Positions 1 through 8,902 of a stretch of 64,000 nt of DNA are shown in pieces. Origin of the DNA: Chryseobacterium carnipullorum (GTDB taxonomy: Bacteria > Bacteroidota > Bacteroidia > Flavobacteriales > Weeksellaceae). A model generated the notes under the pieces. That model searched no databases. It saw nothing but the letters and a program-made list of their open reading frames with translations, and was not told the DNA's origin. The position numbers and the translations under genes were made by a program. Positions within the stretch are counted from its first letter, which is position 1. Each line of letters opens with the position of its first letter. The stretch lies in the NCBI RefSeq assembly GCF_900142785.1, contig NZ_FRCD01000002.1, forward strand, positions 124,001 through 188,000, given 5' to 3'.

Positions 1-2632
1 TGCGAGATATAAAAGACACCAGGGGTTTAATGTCCTTCACCCGGTAGGTTATGACAGCTTCGGGCTTCCTGCTGAACAATATGCGATCCAGACAGGACAG
101 CATCCGGCGATCACTACGGAAGAGAATATCAACAGATATGAAGAGCAGCTAAAGAAAATCGGTTTTTCATTCGACTGGAGCAGAGAACTGAGAACTTCAG
201 ATGCATCATATTATAAATGGACACAGTGGATCTTTATCGAGCTGTATCATTCATGGTATAATAAAGATACCAATAAGGCAGAATCCATCGATACCCTGAT
301 TCAGCATTTTGCAGAAAAAGGAACGGAAGGATTAAATGCCAATCAAAACGACGAACTCAACTTCACGGCAGAAGAATGGAAAGATTCTTCAGACCTTGAT
401 AAAGAAGATATCCTTTTAAACTACCGTCTGGCGTTTAGAGCAGAGACCACTGTAAACTGGTGTCCGGCTTTGGGAACAGTATTGGCGAATGATGAGGTGA
501 AAGACGGAAAATCCGAAAGAGGAGGATTTCCTGTATTCCAAAAGAAAATGATGCAGTGGAGCATGAGAATATCTGCCTACTCTGAAAGATTATTACAAGG
601 ACTTCAGACACTGGATTGGCCACAACCACTTAAAGATGCTCAGGAATACTGGATTGGAAAATCCCAGGGAGCGCAGGTTCAGTTTCAGGTAGAAGGTCAT
701 GAAGAGATTGTTGAGGTTTTTACAACAAGACCTGACACTATTTTTGGCGCTACATTTATGGTGTTGGCTCCTGAAAATCCTTTGGTGGATACCATTACTA
801 CAGAAGCTCAGAAAGCAGAAGTAGATACTTATATAGAAGAAACTTCGAAAAAAACGGAAAGAGACAGGATGTCTGACGTGAAAAACGTGAGCGGTGCTTT
901 TACGGGAAGTTATGCAATCAATCCTTTCAGCGGAGAGAAAATGCCGATCTATATTTCAGATTACGTATTAATGGGTTACGGAACAGGTGCTGTAATGGCT
1001 GTTCCTGCACACGATGAACGTGATCATAGGTTTGCAAAGAAATTTAACCTGGATATAAAAAAGGTAGTAGATACCGATGAAGATGTTCAGGAGAAATCTT
1101 TCGACTCTAAAGATTCAGTGTGTGTGAACTCTGATTTCTTAAACGGGTTGAATTATAATGAGGCCAAGTCAAAAATAATTTCTGAAATAGAAAATAAAGG
1201 AATTGGCCACGGAACAACGAACTACAGACAGCGTGATGCTATTTTCTCCAGACAGCGGTATTGGGGAGAACCGGTTCCTATCTATTATAAACAAGAAATG
1301 CCTTATACACTTCCGGTTTCTGCTTTACCGCTGGAACTTCCGGAAGTTGAAAAATATCTTCCTACTGAAGACGGTGATCCGCCATTAGGAAATGCAAAAG
1401 AATTTGCATGGGATGAAGCCAATCAGAAAGTTGTGGCTACAGATCTGATTGATAATAAAACAGTATTCCCGTTAGAATTATCTACGATGCCGGGTTGGGC
1501 GGGAAGCTCATGGTATTTCCTTAGATATATGGACCCTTCCAATGATGAGGTTTTTACAAATAAAGACTTAAGTGATTATTGGGGGCAGGTAGACTTATAC
1601 ATCGGAGGAAGCGAGCATGCCACCGGGCATTTATTGTATTCCCGTTTCTGGAATATGTTCTTAAAAGACAGAGGATATATTAAGAATAATGAACCTTTCC
1701 AGAAACTGATCAATCAGGGAATGATTTTGGGAATGAGTGCTTTTGTATATAGAATTGATGGGACAAACCAGTATGTTTCTAAAAACCTGGCTGGTGATCA
1801 TCAGACACAGAAAATCCACGTTGACGTATCTTTATTAAAAGGAACATCAGACGAACTGGATACCGAAGCTTTCAAAGCCTGGAGACCAGACTATGCCAAT
1901 GCGGAATTTATCCTGGAAGACGGAAAATACATCACAGACCGTGAAGTAGAAAAGATGTCCAAGTCTAAATACAACGTTGTAAATCCTGATGATATCTGTG
2001 AAGAATACGGAGCAGATGGTTTAAGACTGTATGAAATGTTCCTGGGTCCATTGGAACAATCCAAACCTTGGAATACACAGGGACTAAGTGGAGTCTATGG
2101 TTTCCTTAAAAAATTCTGGAATCTTTATTTTAATGGCGATGTTTTTGATGTGTCTGATGAAGAACCTACAAAAGCTGAATACAAAGTTTTACATACCTTA
2201 ATAAAGAAGGTGGTTTATGATATTGAAAATTTCTCATTCAATACTTCCGTATCTTCATTTATGATTGCTGTCAACGAGCTTCAAAAAATAAAATGCAACA
2301 AGCGCAATATTTTAGAGCCTTTAGCCGTTATCATCTCTCCGTATGCGCCCCATATCTGTGAAGAACTTTGGAGTATGCTGGGGAATACAGAATCTGTTGA
2401 GTTTGAAAAATTCCCGGTATTGAATGAAGATTACCTTGTAGAAGATGAAATAGAGTATCCTGTTAGCGTAAACGGTAAAATGAAGTTCAAAATTTCACTT
2501 TCTGCTCAGCTATCGGCGAAGGAAGTGGAAGATTTGGTGATTTCAGATGAAAAGATGCAACCTATTTTGGAAGGTAAAACACCTAAAAAAATCATCGTGG
2601 TGCATCACCGTATTGTGAATATCGTAATTTAA
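1..2632 (+). CDS. leuS: leucyl-tRNA synthetase, 5' end cut by window edge
   Basis: Class Ia synthetase that attaches leucine to tRNA-Leu and hydrolyses mischarged tRNA. The frame is open from base 2 to the TAA at 2630-2632 (876 visible codons), so the start and the HIGH motif lie off the left edge. The conserved post-HIGH stretch HPVGYDSFGLPAEQYA is visible near the edge. The CP1 editing domain shows TTRPDTIFG (about nt 720-750) and the HDERDHRFA segment that holds the editing aspartate. KMSKS is at nt 1952-1966, followed by the anticodon-binding helices and a C-terminal beta-rich tail. No frameshift is seen. Internal ATGs are not starts because the reading frame and homology continue upstream. 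Confidence 0.97.
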   Translation, partial: ARYKRHQGFNVLHPVGYDSFGLPAEQYAIQTGQHPAITTEENINRYEEQLKKIGFSFDWSRELRTSDASYYKWTQWIFIELYHSWYNKDTNKAESIDTLIQHFAEKGTEGLNANQNDELNFTAEEWKDSSDLDKEDILLNYRLAFRAETTVNWCPALGTVLANDEVKDGKSERGGFPVFQKKMMQWSMRISAYSERLLQGLQTLDWPQPLKDAQEYWIGKSQGAQVQFQVEGHEEIVEVFTTRPDTIFGATFMVLAPENPLVDTITTEAQKAEVDTYIEETSKKTERDRMSDVKNVSGAFTGSYAINPFSGEKMPIYISDYVLMGYGTGAVMAVPAHDERDHRFAKKFNLDIKKVVDTDEDVQEKSFDSKDSVCVNSDFLNGLNYNEAKSKIISEIENKGIGHGTTNYRQRDAIFSRQRYWGEPVPIYYKQEMPYTLPVSALPLELPEVEKYLPTEDGDPPLGNAKEFAWDEANQKVVATDLIDNKTVFPLELSTMPGWAGSSWYFLRYMDPSNDEVFTNKDLSDYWGQVDLYIGGSEHATGHLLYSRFWNMFLKDRGYIKNNEPFQKLINQGMILGMSAFVYRIDGTNQYVSKNLAGDHQTQKIHVDVSLLKGTSDELDTEAFKAWRPDYANAEFILEDGKYITDREVEKMSKSKYNVVNPDDICEEYGADGLRLYEMFLGPLEQSKPWNTQGLSGVYGFLKKFWNLYFNGDVFDVSDEEPTKAEYKVLHTLIKKVVYDIENFSFNTSVSSFMIAVNELQKIKCNKRNILEPLAVIISPYAPHICEELWSMLGNTESVEFEKFPVLNEDYLVEDEIEYPVSVNGKMKFKISLSAQLSAKEVEDLVISDEKMQPILEGKTPKKIIVVHHRIVNIVI

Positions 2633-2814
2633 AAAAAACTTAACATTGGCAAATTAAAAAAAATGGGGGTCTTATTTTTTTAAATTTTTAACTTAAATGT
2701 TAAAATTGAGAAAAATAAATAAAATAATTAAAAATAATTATTATATCGAAATCGTATTAAAATTTCTTTATCAGAAAAATGCAAAATGTTTATTTAAGAC
2801 TCTTGCATTTTAAT

Positions 2815-2822
2815 TAATTTTG
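2815..2822 (+). promoter_or_regulatory. possible -7 element for the exbB operon
   Basis: TAATTTTG fits the flavobacterial -7 consensus TAnnTTTG and lies about 50 bp before the exbB ATG in a very AT-rich gap after leuS. No TTTG is found at the expected 18-21 bp upstream, so this is a half match. Confidence 0.4.
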
Positions 2823-2873
2823 CCTTTAATTTACACCCTGTAAAATTTTAAAAACAATATAATTTAGTTAAAT

Positions 2874-3737
2874 ATGGAAATGAATGTTTCAAAAAATGAT
2901 GAGCAAGTAGTTGCTAGAAAAGCAGGAGGTTTAAACCCGGCTGTTATTATTCCTATTTTATTCGTTATAGGAGTTTGTATTTATTTATTTGTTCTTGGGA
3001 ACCCAGGGAACTTTAAAGACGCAGAAAAACTAGGTGGTGGATCTGTAGCTTTCTCTAGTGTTGAAGGAAAAGACATTCACCCGGAATCGTTTTTAGGGAT
3101 TATCTACAAAGGAGGGGTTATCGTACCAATCTTGATTACTTTCATGATTACTGTAATCGTTTTCTCTTTTGAAAGATATTTCGTACTAGGTAAAGCTGCT
3201 GGTAAAGGAAACCTAGACAACTTTGTAGTTCAGGTAAGAAGCTTATTGAACCAAAACAAAGTTGATGAGGCTCTAGAAGAGTGTGACAGACAACAGGGAT
3301 CTGTAGGTAACGTAGTGAAAGAAGGTCTTACTACTTACAAAGCTCTTTCTCATGACACTACTTTAAATAAGGAGCAAAAAATGGTAGCTCTTAACAAAGC
3401 TATCGAAGAGGCTACTACTCTTGAAATGCCAATGTTAGAAAAGAACATGATGATTCTTTCTACTTTAGGTACTGTTGCAACTTTGATCGCACTTTTAGGA
3501 ACTGTAATCGGGATGATTAAAGCATTCTTTGCATTAGGTTCAGGTGGTGGTACTCCAGATGCTGCTGCACTTTCTACTGGTATCTCCGAAGCATTGATCA
3601 ACACGGCTTTAGGTATTGGTACTTCAGCAATTGCGATTATCCTTTATAACTTCTTTACCTCTAAAATTGACGGATTAACTTATAAGATCGACGAGATCGC
3701 TATGAGCATCCAGCAGTCTTTCGCTGAATTCAACTAA
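2874..3737 (+). CDS. exbB: MotA/TolQ/ExbB proton channel protein
   Basis: Inner-membrane proton channel subunit of the Ton motor, which uses the proton gradient with ExbD and TonB to power TonB-dependent outer-membrane receptors. The 287-aa protein has a TM segment at about residues 21-43, a second at about 78-98, a cytoplasmic loop, and two C-terminal TM helices (about 190-215 and 235-260) rich in small residues (LIALLGTVIGMIKAF, GISEALINTALGIG), the conserved MotA/TolQ/ExbB core. The extra first TM is usual in Bacteroidetes ExbB. ATG at 2874 is the first start; an in-frame ATG two codons later cannot be excluded. It opens an operon with two exbD genes and tonB. Confidence 0.93.
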   Translation: MEMNVSKNDEQVVARKAGGLNPAVIIPILFVIGVCIYLFVLGNPGNFKDAEKLGGGSVAFSSVEGKDIHPESFLGIIYKGGVIVPILITFMITVIVFSFERYFVLGKAAGKGNLDNFVVQVRSLLNQNKVDEALEECDRQQGSVGNVVKEGLTTYKALSHDTTLNKEQKMVALNKAIEEATTLEMPMLEKNMMILSTLGTVATLIALLGTVIGMIKAFFALGSGGGTPDAAALSTGISEALINTALGIGTSAIAIILYNFFTSKIDGLTYKIDEIAMSIQQSFAEFN

Positions 3738-3804
3738 GAATTGAATTTGTAGCAAGGAATTTGCATTCCAATAAAAGAAGTTTAATTAAAAATAATTCAA
3801 AACA

Positions 3805-4407
3805 ATGGCGAGAGTCAAACCAAAAAGACATGGAGTAGTGACGGATATGACGGCAATGTGTGACGTTGCATTCCTACTACTTACATTCTTTATATTGACC
3901 ACTCAGTTTAAAAAACCTGACGTGGAGCAGATTAAACCGCCATCTTCAATATCAGAGAAGTTACTTCCTGATGCAAGTTTGATGACCATCAACGCTACTC
4001 CGGACGGGAAATTTTATTTCCAGCCGGTGGAGAATGCATCAGAGAGATTACAGCTTTTAGAAAAAATGGGTCAAAAGTATAATATGACTTTCGACAACAA
4101 GCAAAAAGCTGCATTTCAAAAAGTACAAGCAATTGGGGTTCCTATGAACCAACTGAAAGGCTATCTCGATTTGTCAGATGAGGAGCAGAAAAGCTTTAAG
4201 AGTCCTACCGGGATTCCTATGGATAGTACAAATAAGCAGTTAGTTGACTGGGTACAACAAAGTTTGAGCGTAAATCCTGATTACAAATTAGCAATCAAGG
4301 GAGACGTTACTACTGAGTATCCTAAAGTTAAAAGCCTATTTGAAGGTTTAAGAGATATTGATTTTCTTAAATTCTGGTTGATTACATCACAAGAAGGTAA
4401 ACCATAA
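3805..4407 (+). CDS. exbD: ExbD/TolR family biopolymer transporter, first copy
   Basis: Single-pass partner of ExbB in the Ton proton motor. The N-terminus is basic and followed by the TM segment with the key aspartate (MTAMCDVAFLLLTFFILTT, residues about 16-34; Asp is the proton-carrying residue in this family). The periplasmic part continues to residue 200 and is longer than the roughly 140 aa of E. coli ExbD, with a central lysine-rich insertion. It lies 67 bp after exbB and 15 bp before the second exbD. Two dissimilar ExbD copies next to one ExbB is a known Bacteroidetes arrangement; they may form mixed dimers (inference). Confidence 0.9.
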   Translation: MARVKPKRHGVVTDMTAMCDVAFLLLTFFILTTQFKKPDVEQIKPPSSISEKLLPDASLMTINATPDGKFYFQPVENASERLQLLEKMGQKYNMTFDNKQKAAFQKVQAIGVPMNQLKGYLDLSDEEQKSFKSPTGIPMDSTNKQLVDWVQQSLSVNPDYKLAIKGDVTTEYPKVKSLFEGLRDIDFLKFWLITSQEGKP

Positions 4408-4422
4408 TAATATCATTTAGAA

Positions 4423-4995
4423 ATGGCAGAAGTACAAGTACAGGAAAAAGGCGGCAAAGGCGGCAAGGTACGTTCCAAGAAGCAGAATACCAGAGTAGAT
4501 ATGACTCCAATGGTGGACTTGGGTTTTCTATTGATTACCTTCTTTATGTTCACAACCACATTTAGCAAACCGAATGTAATGGATTTAGGTCTTCCGGCAA
4601 AACCAAAAGAGGATCAGCCGAAACCACCTCCAACAGAAATTAAACTTTCTAACTCAATTTCTTTATTATTAGGGAAAGACAATAAGATTTTCTGGCATCA
4701 ACAGGATCCTACATCTTTAACTGATCAGAATCTTAATGAGACGACTTACGATAGAGAGGGAATTAGAAAAATAATTGAGAAAGCAAAAGCAGGCGCAGCA
4801 GATCAAACAAAATTTACTGTTATTATCAAGCCGACTGACGATGCTGTATATAAGAACTTTGTAGATATTCTTGACGAAATGGCCATTACCAAAAGCGAGC
4901 AGTACGGGGTAACCGATGTGAAGCCTTGGGAGAAAGCTATCTATGATAGAAAAGTTGGGAATAATGGAGCTGCGGCTGCACCAGCTACAAAGTAA
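4423..4995 (+). CDS. exbD: ExbD/TolR family biopolymer transporter, second copy
   Basis: Second ExbD-type subunit (190 aa) in the Ton operon. After a glycine/lysine-rich cytoplasmic tail it has the same TM signature as the first copy (VDMTPMVDLGFLLITFFMFTT, Asp retained, about residues 26-46), then a periplasmic domain with an Ala-rich C-terminus. Beyond the TM segment the two copies have little obvious sequence in common, so this is not a fresh duplication. The gene starts 15 bp after the first exbD and ends 23 bp before tonB, consistent with one transcript. Confidence 0.9.
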   Translation: MAEVQVQEKGGKGGKVRSKKQNTRVDMTPMVDLGFLLITFFMFTTTFSKPNVMDLGLPAKPKEDQPKPPPTEIKLSNSISLLLGKDNKIFWHQQDPTSLTDQNLNETTYDREGIRKIIEKAKAGAADQTKFTVIIKPTDDAVYKNFVDILDEMAITKSEQYGVTDVKPWEKAIYDRKVGNNGAAAAPATK

Positions 4996-5018
4996 TTTAA
5001 CCATAAAATTGTATATCT

Positions 5019-5858
5019 ATGGCAGATGAAAATGTATACAATCAGAATCTTACTTTAGATGAGATTGTATTTGAAAATAGAAACAAGGAATATGGTGCCT
5101 ATGATCTGAGACATCAGTATCCTAGACTTCTGACAAAATCTTTTATTGTTGGAACGGCATTATTCCTGGTTGCGGCTTTGTCTCCTTTTATTTATCTTAC
5201 CATTAAGAGACTTACTGAACCGCCTAAGCAAGAAGTAAAGGCAGATTTGGTAAACATTATTGAAGAAGACCCGATCATTGAGCAACCAAAAGAAGAAGAA
5301 CCACCTCCACCACCTCCTCCAAAAGAAGAGGAAAAAATCGAGGTGATTCAGAACGTAGTTCCTGAGCCTGTAAAAGCTCCGAAGATTGAAACACCACCGC
5401 CACCAATTTCTAAGCAGTTAGAAACGACGACTGGTTTAAATAATCAGGAAGGGGTTAAAGCTCCGGCTTATACACCACCGCCACCACCGCCATCTACTGG
5501 TAACAAAGCCAGTACTGCGGAAGTAAAAACAAATAACCCTAATGAGATCTACAAAGATGTAGACCAGTCTGCAGAATATCCTGGAGGAATGGCTTCATTA
5601 AGAAAGTTCCTTGGGGAGAATTTTGATACTTCTCTAATGGAAGGAGGTGAAGGTACCCTTAAGGCAAAACTTAAGTTCGTAGTAGAAAGAGACGGAACCG
5701 TTTCTGGAGTTACTATTGAAGAGAAATCTCCAAATGGCGACTTCAACAGTGAAGCTGTTCGTGTAGTTAAGAAACTTAAAAAATGGACTCCTGCGAAAAG
5801 AAACGGGGAGAGCGTTAGATCTTACTATAGCGTACCGTTTACCATGAACTTTGAATAA
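5019..5858 (+). CDS. tonB: TonB energy transducer
   Basis: Periplasm-spanning energy transducer that couples ExbB/ExbD to outer-membrane receptors. The 279-aa protein has a short cytoplasmic N-terminus with ENRNKEYGAYDLR, typical of Bacteroidetes TonB, one TM helix (about residues 41-62), a Glu/Pro/Lys-rich rod with polyproline runs (about 85-160) that can span the periplasm, and a C-terminal TonB domain (about 188-279) opening with EYPGGMASLRKFL. It is the last of four adjacent Ton genes and is followed by a perfect palindromic terminator, so the lipoprotein and TPR genes downstream probably have their own promoter. Confidence 0.95.
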   Translation: MADENVYNQNLTLDEIVFENRNKEYGAYDLRHQYPRLLTKSFIVGTALFLVAALSPFIYLTIKRLTEPPKQEVKADLVNIIEEDPIIEQPKEEEPPPPPPPKEEEKIEVIQNVVPEPVKAPKIETPPPPISKQLETTTGLNNQEGVKAPAYTPPPPPPSTGNKASTAEVKTNNPNEIYKDVDQSAEYPGGMASLRKFLGENFDTSLMEGGEGTLKAKLKFVVERDGTVSGVTIEEKSPNGDFNSEAVRVVKKLKKWTPAKRNGESVRSYYSVPFTMNFE

Positions 5859-5882
5859 GACTTATTTATTCAAATTATAAAT

Positions 5883-5916
5883 AAAAAGAGAAGCATATGC
5901 TTCTCTTTTTTATTTT
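5883..5916 (+). terminator. rho-independent terminator after tonB
   Basis: Perfect 14+14 inverted repeat centred at 5896/5897 (GAGAAGCAT / ATGCTTCTC plus flanking A and T runs) followed by a T-rich tract. It closes the Ton operon. Confidence 0.85.
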
Positions 5917-5922
5917 TTTTGG

Positions 5923-5930
5923 TATTTTTG
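5923..5930 (+). promoter_or_regulatory. -7 element TATTTTTG just before the small membrane protein gene
   Basis: TATTTTTG matches TAnnTTTG. It ends only 4 bp before the ATG at 5935, so transcription would begin at or next to the start codon, giving a leaderless or nearly leaderless mRNA. No clear TTTG upstream element is found. Confidence 0.5.
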
Positions 5931-5934
5931 TTAT

Positions 5935-6132
5935 ATGATGTTCAATTGGTTATCCTTAGTTACCGGATTATTTTATATCGTCTTGGGAATTGTAGTTATT
6001 GTCTACAAATTTTTCTTTACGATTTTAGAGCCTGCCATAGCTTACGCAATGGGTGCAGTGCTTATTCTTTATGGAGTGTTTAGAATCTATAGAGCAGTTT
6101 CAAGAATTAAAGATTCAGGAAATGAGAAATAG
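5935..6132 (+). CDS. small two-helix membrane protein
   Basis: 65-aa protein of unknown function with two hydrophobic helices (about residues 6-28 and 33-52) and a basic, charged C-terminus, so probably an inner-membrane protein with both ends on the same side. Its stop overlaps the start of the downstream lipoprotein gene by 11 bp, indicating translational coupling. It comes right after the tonB terminator with its own TAnnTTTG element. A second ATG directly follows the first (5938). The position between tonB and a PstS-like gene suggests an accessory role in envelope uptake, but the sequence gives no direct evidence of function. Confidence 0.75.
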   Translation: MMFNWLSLVTGLFYIVLGIVVIVYKFFFTILEPAIAYAMGAVLILYGVFRIYRAVSRIKDSGNEK

Positions 6133-6994
6133 TTTAAAAATTGCGTTGCTTTCTGTGATGAGCATCGCTGCTGTAAGCTGCAAAAAAGAAGATCAATCTC
6201 CATCCTATCACAAAGGAGATCTTACCATACTTACCGACGAATCTTTTAAAAGCGTTACCGAAGCATTGGCAGAAGGATATATGATCAACTATCCTGAAAC
6301 GCACATCAAAATCGAAACAAAGAAAGAAGATTTAGGTTTTCTTGATTTGCTGAATGATAAAGCAAGAATAGCCGTCATGTCCAGAGACCTTACTCCTGAA
6401 GAGAAGAAAGCGTATGAAGAACAGGTTGATCTGAAGTTTCTTCCTGCTAAATTCGCTGCAGATGCGGTAGTATTTGTTGTTCCAAAAGATTCTCCAAAAC
6501 AGAGTATCTCTATGGATGAAATCAGGAGCGGACTTGAATCTGATGCCAAGAATTTTATTTTTGACGGAACCAATTCAAGTAATCTGAATTTCGTTGCCCA
6601 AAAGCTAAAGAAGCAACCCAAAGACCTTAAATTTTCTATCATTCCGGGAAACCAGAATATTATTGAAGAATTGGAGAAACATACTGATAAAATTGGAGTT
6701 ATCGGCTTGAACACGTTCAGTCGTCCTTACGATAAAACGTCCGAAAAGCTTAGAGGAATGGTAAAAGTACTTCCGGTAGAAAATAATGGAAAACTTTATA
6801 CGGTGGATAATGCCAGCCTTCGTGAAATGACTTATCCTTTTACCCGCGTTCTGTATTTTTTAACCAATGAAGGAAACTTCAATATTGCTAATGGATTCAT
6901 CAGATATTCATGTACACAGCTGGGACAAATGATCGTGGAGAAAGAAGGTTTACAGCCCTATAATATATATAAAAGAGAGGTACAAATGCGTTAA
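6122..6994 (+). CDS. PstS-like substrate-binding lipoprotein
   Basis: Periplasmic-binding-protein fold of the phosphate-binding (PstS, PBP-like) family, 290 aa. The start at 6122 is chosen over the longer frame from 6053 because it gives a clean lipoprotein signal: MRNSLKIALL, a hydrophobic stretch, then lipobox AVSC with Cys about residue 20. Typical family segments are TILTDESFKSVTEALAEGY, IAVMSRDLTPEEK, AADAVVFVVPKDSP, and a C-terminal region with FPTRVLYF-like TYPFTRVLYFLTNEG. No pst permease or ATPase genes are nearby. Similar lipoproteins next to Ton genes are known in Bacteroidetes, so the ligand may not be phosphate (inference). Confidence 0.85.
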   Translation: MRNSLKIALLSVMSIAAVSCKKEDQSPSYHKGDLTILTDESFKSVTEALAEGYMINYPETHIKIETKKEDLGFLDLLNDKARIAVMSRDLTPEEKKAYEEQVDLKFLPAKFAADAVVFVVPKDSPKQSISMDEIRSGLESDAKNFIFDGTNSSNLNFVAQKLKKQPKDLKFSIIPGNQNIIEELEKHTDKIGVIGLNTFSRPYDKTSEKLRGMVKVLPVENNGKLYTVDNASLREMTYPFTRVLYFLTNEGNFNIANGFIRYSCTQLGQMIVEKEGLQPYNIYKREVQMR

Positions 6995-7085
6995 AAAGTA
7001 TTAAAATAATGTTTTGCCTCTTGTAAAAACATTGTTTTGGTCTAAAAATTGTGGAGCATATAACTCTAATAAAGAAAAATATAAA

Positions 7086-8735
7086 ATGAAAGATATAATG
7101 ATTATGAATGTAAAGAAAATTGCTTTAGGAGCAGCCGTGGTATTTTTTGCCGGTTTAGCCTCTGCACAGACGTTGCAGGATGGTATTAACAGTATTGATA
7201 GTGATAAGTATGCACAGGCTAAAATCAATTTTACGGAAATGGTTGCCAAAGCACCTACAGCAGAAAATTACTTCTATTTAGGAAATACTTACCTTAAACA
7301 GGGCGAGCCTGACTATGCTAAAGCAATAGAGAGCTTTAACAAAGGTTTAGCTGTTGATAGCAAAAGCTACCTTAACAAAATCGGTTTGGCTACTGTAAAA
7401 CTAGGTAAAGGCGATAAAAGCGCAGTTGCTGAGATTCAGAAAATTGTTACTGATTCCAGAGAAAAGGATGCTGAAGTATTGTTCAGAGCAGCTGAGGCTT
7501 TAACATTATTCGAGAAAAACAATGCTCCTGATGCAGCCATTCAATTCCTGACAAAAGCTATTGAGAAAGCTGAGAAGAAAGGAGTTCCTGCTCATTATTA
7601 TTATACTCTTGGAGATGCTTATAGAATCAAAAGAGCACCGGGGGAAGCAATGTCTGCTTATGACAAAGCATTACCTTTAGCTAAAAACAGAGCATCTGTT
7701 TATACAAGAATGGCTACTTTGTGGATGGCCGCACAGCAATGGCAGCAAGCTAAACAAAGCCTTGATAAAGCGATAGGTGTAGATGCAACTTATGCACCTG
7801 CTTATAAAGCTTTGGCTTCTTACGATATCAGATACCAGGAGAATGCAAAAGCAACACAAGACCTTATCAACTATACCAAATATGCTGATGAGGATCCGTA
7901 TACACAGTTAGAAATTTCTAAATTATATTTCACGAACGAAGATTATGCAAATTCTAAAATTGTATTAGACAAGATCTTTGATAAAATTGATGACCCTATC
8001 AAGTTTAAACTGAGAGCTTATCAGTCTTATGCTGACGGAAATTATGCTGATGCAAAACAGAATATGGATACTTTCATATCTCAGGCTGAGAAAACAAGAT
8101 TACAGCCAGCAGATCAAGGGCTTCAGGGACTTATTGCAGCCGGATTGGCAAAAACTGAAACGGATGCAGCTAAGAAATCAGCTTTAATGACCGAGTCTCA
8201 GCAGAAAATTGCAATTGCTAAAGCGGCGAAGGATGAGACAATGAAGTGGGATATAGAACTTGCTAATATCGCAGGAGGAGGTGCTTCTCAGGCTGAAGCG
8301 GAAAAAGGACCAACTACTCCGGAAATTGAGGCATTGAAAAAGAAAGTAGCAGCTAATAAGGAGGATTCTGATGCTTTGTTTAAATTAGCTACCGCTTACC
8401 AGGATGCTAAAAACTGGAATGGGGCAGTACTGACTTGGCAGAAAATGAGTGCTCTTCTACCGGATTGGGCACCAGCTTACTACAGTCAGGGGTATTCTTA
8501 CCAACAGGCAGGAAATAATGATGCTGCAAAATTAGCCTACGAGAAATTTATCAGCACGGTAAAACCTGCAGATAAAGAAGCTAACAAGCAGACTTTAGCT
8601 TATGCTTACTTTGCAGTAGCTTATATGAATAAAGATTCTGATGCTGCAAAAGCTAAGGATTATGTTGCTAAATCTTTACAGCTTGATCCTACTTACCAGG
8701 ATGCTGTAAAATTAAATGCAGAAATCAATAAGTAA
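7086..8735 (+). CDS. secreted tetratricopeptide-repeat protein
   Basis: Periplasmic protein of about 549 aa with an N-terminal signal peptide (…VKKIALGAAVVFFAGLASAQ) and many TPR helix pairs through the length (e.g. AENYFYLGNTYLKQGEPDYAKAI; YAPAYKALASY; DALFKLATAYQDAKNWNGAV; APAYYSQGYSYQQAGNNDAA). There are possible starts at 7086, 7098 and 7104. The A-rich run before 7086 favours it, whereas 7104 gives the most compact signal peptide; the longer frame from 7014 has a non-signal leader and is unlikely. TPR proteins in this position are commonly found with Bacteroidetes Ton clusters and probably scaffold envelope complexes (inference). Followed by a hairpin terminator. Confidence 0.88.
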   Translation: MKDIMIMNVKKIALGAAVVFFAGLASAQTLQDGINSIDSDKYAQAKINFTEMVAKAPTAENYFYLGNTYLKQGEPDYAKAIESFNKGLAVDSKSYLNKIGLATVKLGKGDKSAVAEIQKIVTDSREKDAEVLFRAAEALTLFEKNNAPDAAIQFLTKAIEKAEKKGVPAHYYYTLGDAYRIKRAPGEAMSAYDKALPLAKNRASVYTRMATLWMAAQQWQQAKQSLDKAIGVDATYAPAYKALASYDIRYQENAKATQDLINYTKYADEDPYTQLEISKLYFTNEDYANSKIVLDKIFDKIDDPIKFKLRAYQSYADGNYADAKQNMDTFISQAEKTRLQPADQGLQGLIAAGLAKTETDAAKKSALMTESQQKIAIAKAAKDETMKWDIELANIAGGGASQAEAEKGPTTPEIEALKKKVAANKEDSDALFKLATAYQDAKNWNGAVLTWQKMSALLPDWAPAYYSQGYSYQQAGNNDAAKLAYEKFISTVKPADKEANKQTLAYAYFAVAYMNKDSDAAKAKDYVAKSLQLDPTYQDAVKLNAEINK

Positions 8736-8759
8736 TTTAAAATTTAAATTATAGATATT

Positions 8760-8794
8760 AAAACTTCCCATTCTCAATGTTTGGGAAGTTTTTA
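8760..8794 (+). terminator. terminator after the TPR gene
   Basis: Stem AAAACTTCCCA / TGGGAAGTTTT with an 11-nt loop and a T tail. The right arm also contains the probable TTTG element of the bshB1 promoter. Confidence 0.8.
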
Positions 8795-8812
8795 TTTTAA
8801 GTCTTATCTTTG
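8780..8812 (+). promoter_or_regulatory. bshB1 promoter, TTTG-N21-TATCTTTG
   Basis: TTTG at 8780-8783 and TATCTTTG at 8805-8812, spaced 21 bp, fit the Bacteroidetes sigma-A promoter. The -33 element sits inside the preceding terminator hairpin. Confidence 0.65.
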
Positions 8813-8902
8813 AAAATATGAAATGCCCGGGGTTAAAAATTCGAAGATCGTAGAAAAATTATTGGGCGTTTCATCTTACCAATTAAAAAATAGAAAGAAT
8901 TG

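Noticed and set aside
470..2632. leuS starting at the internal codon near 470
   Set aside because: The frame is open to base 2 and reads conserved LeuS sequence, so the gene is cut by the window edge and not internally started.
6289..6714. 141-aa minus-strand ORF
   Set aside because: Antisense of the PstS-like lipoprotein gene; no domain, no promoter.
6122..6994. Phosphate transport (pst) operon
   Set aside because: No pstC, pstA, pstB or phoU nearby; context is the Ton operon, so only the binding-protein family is supported.
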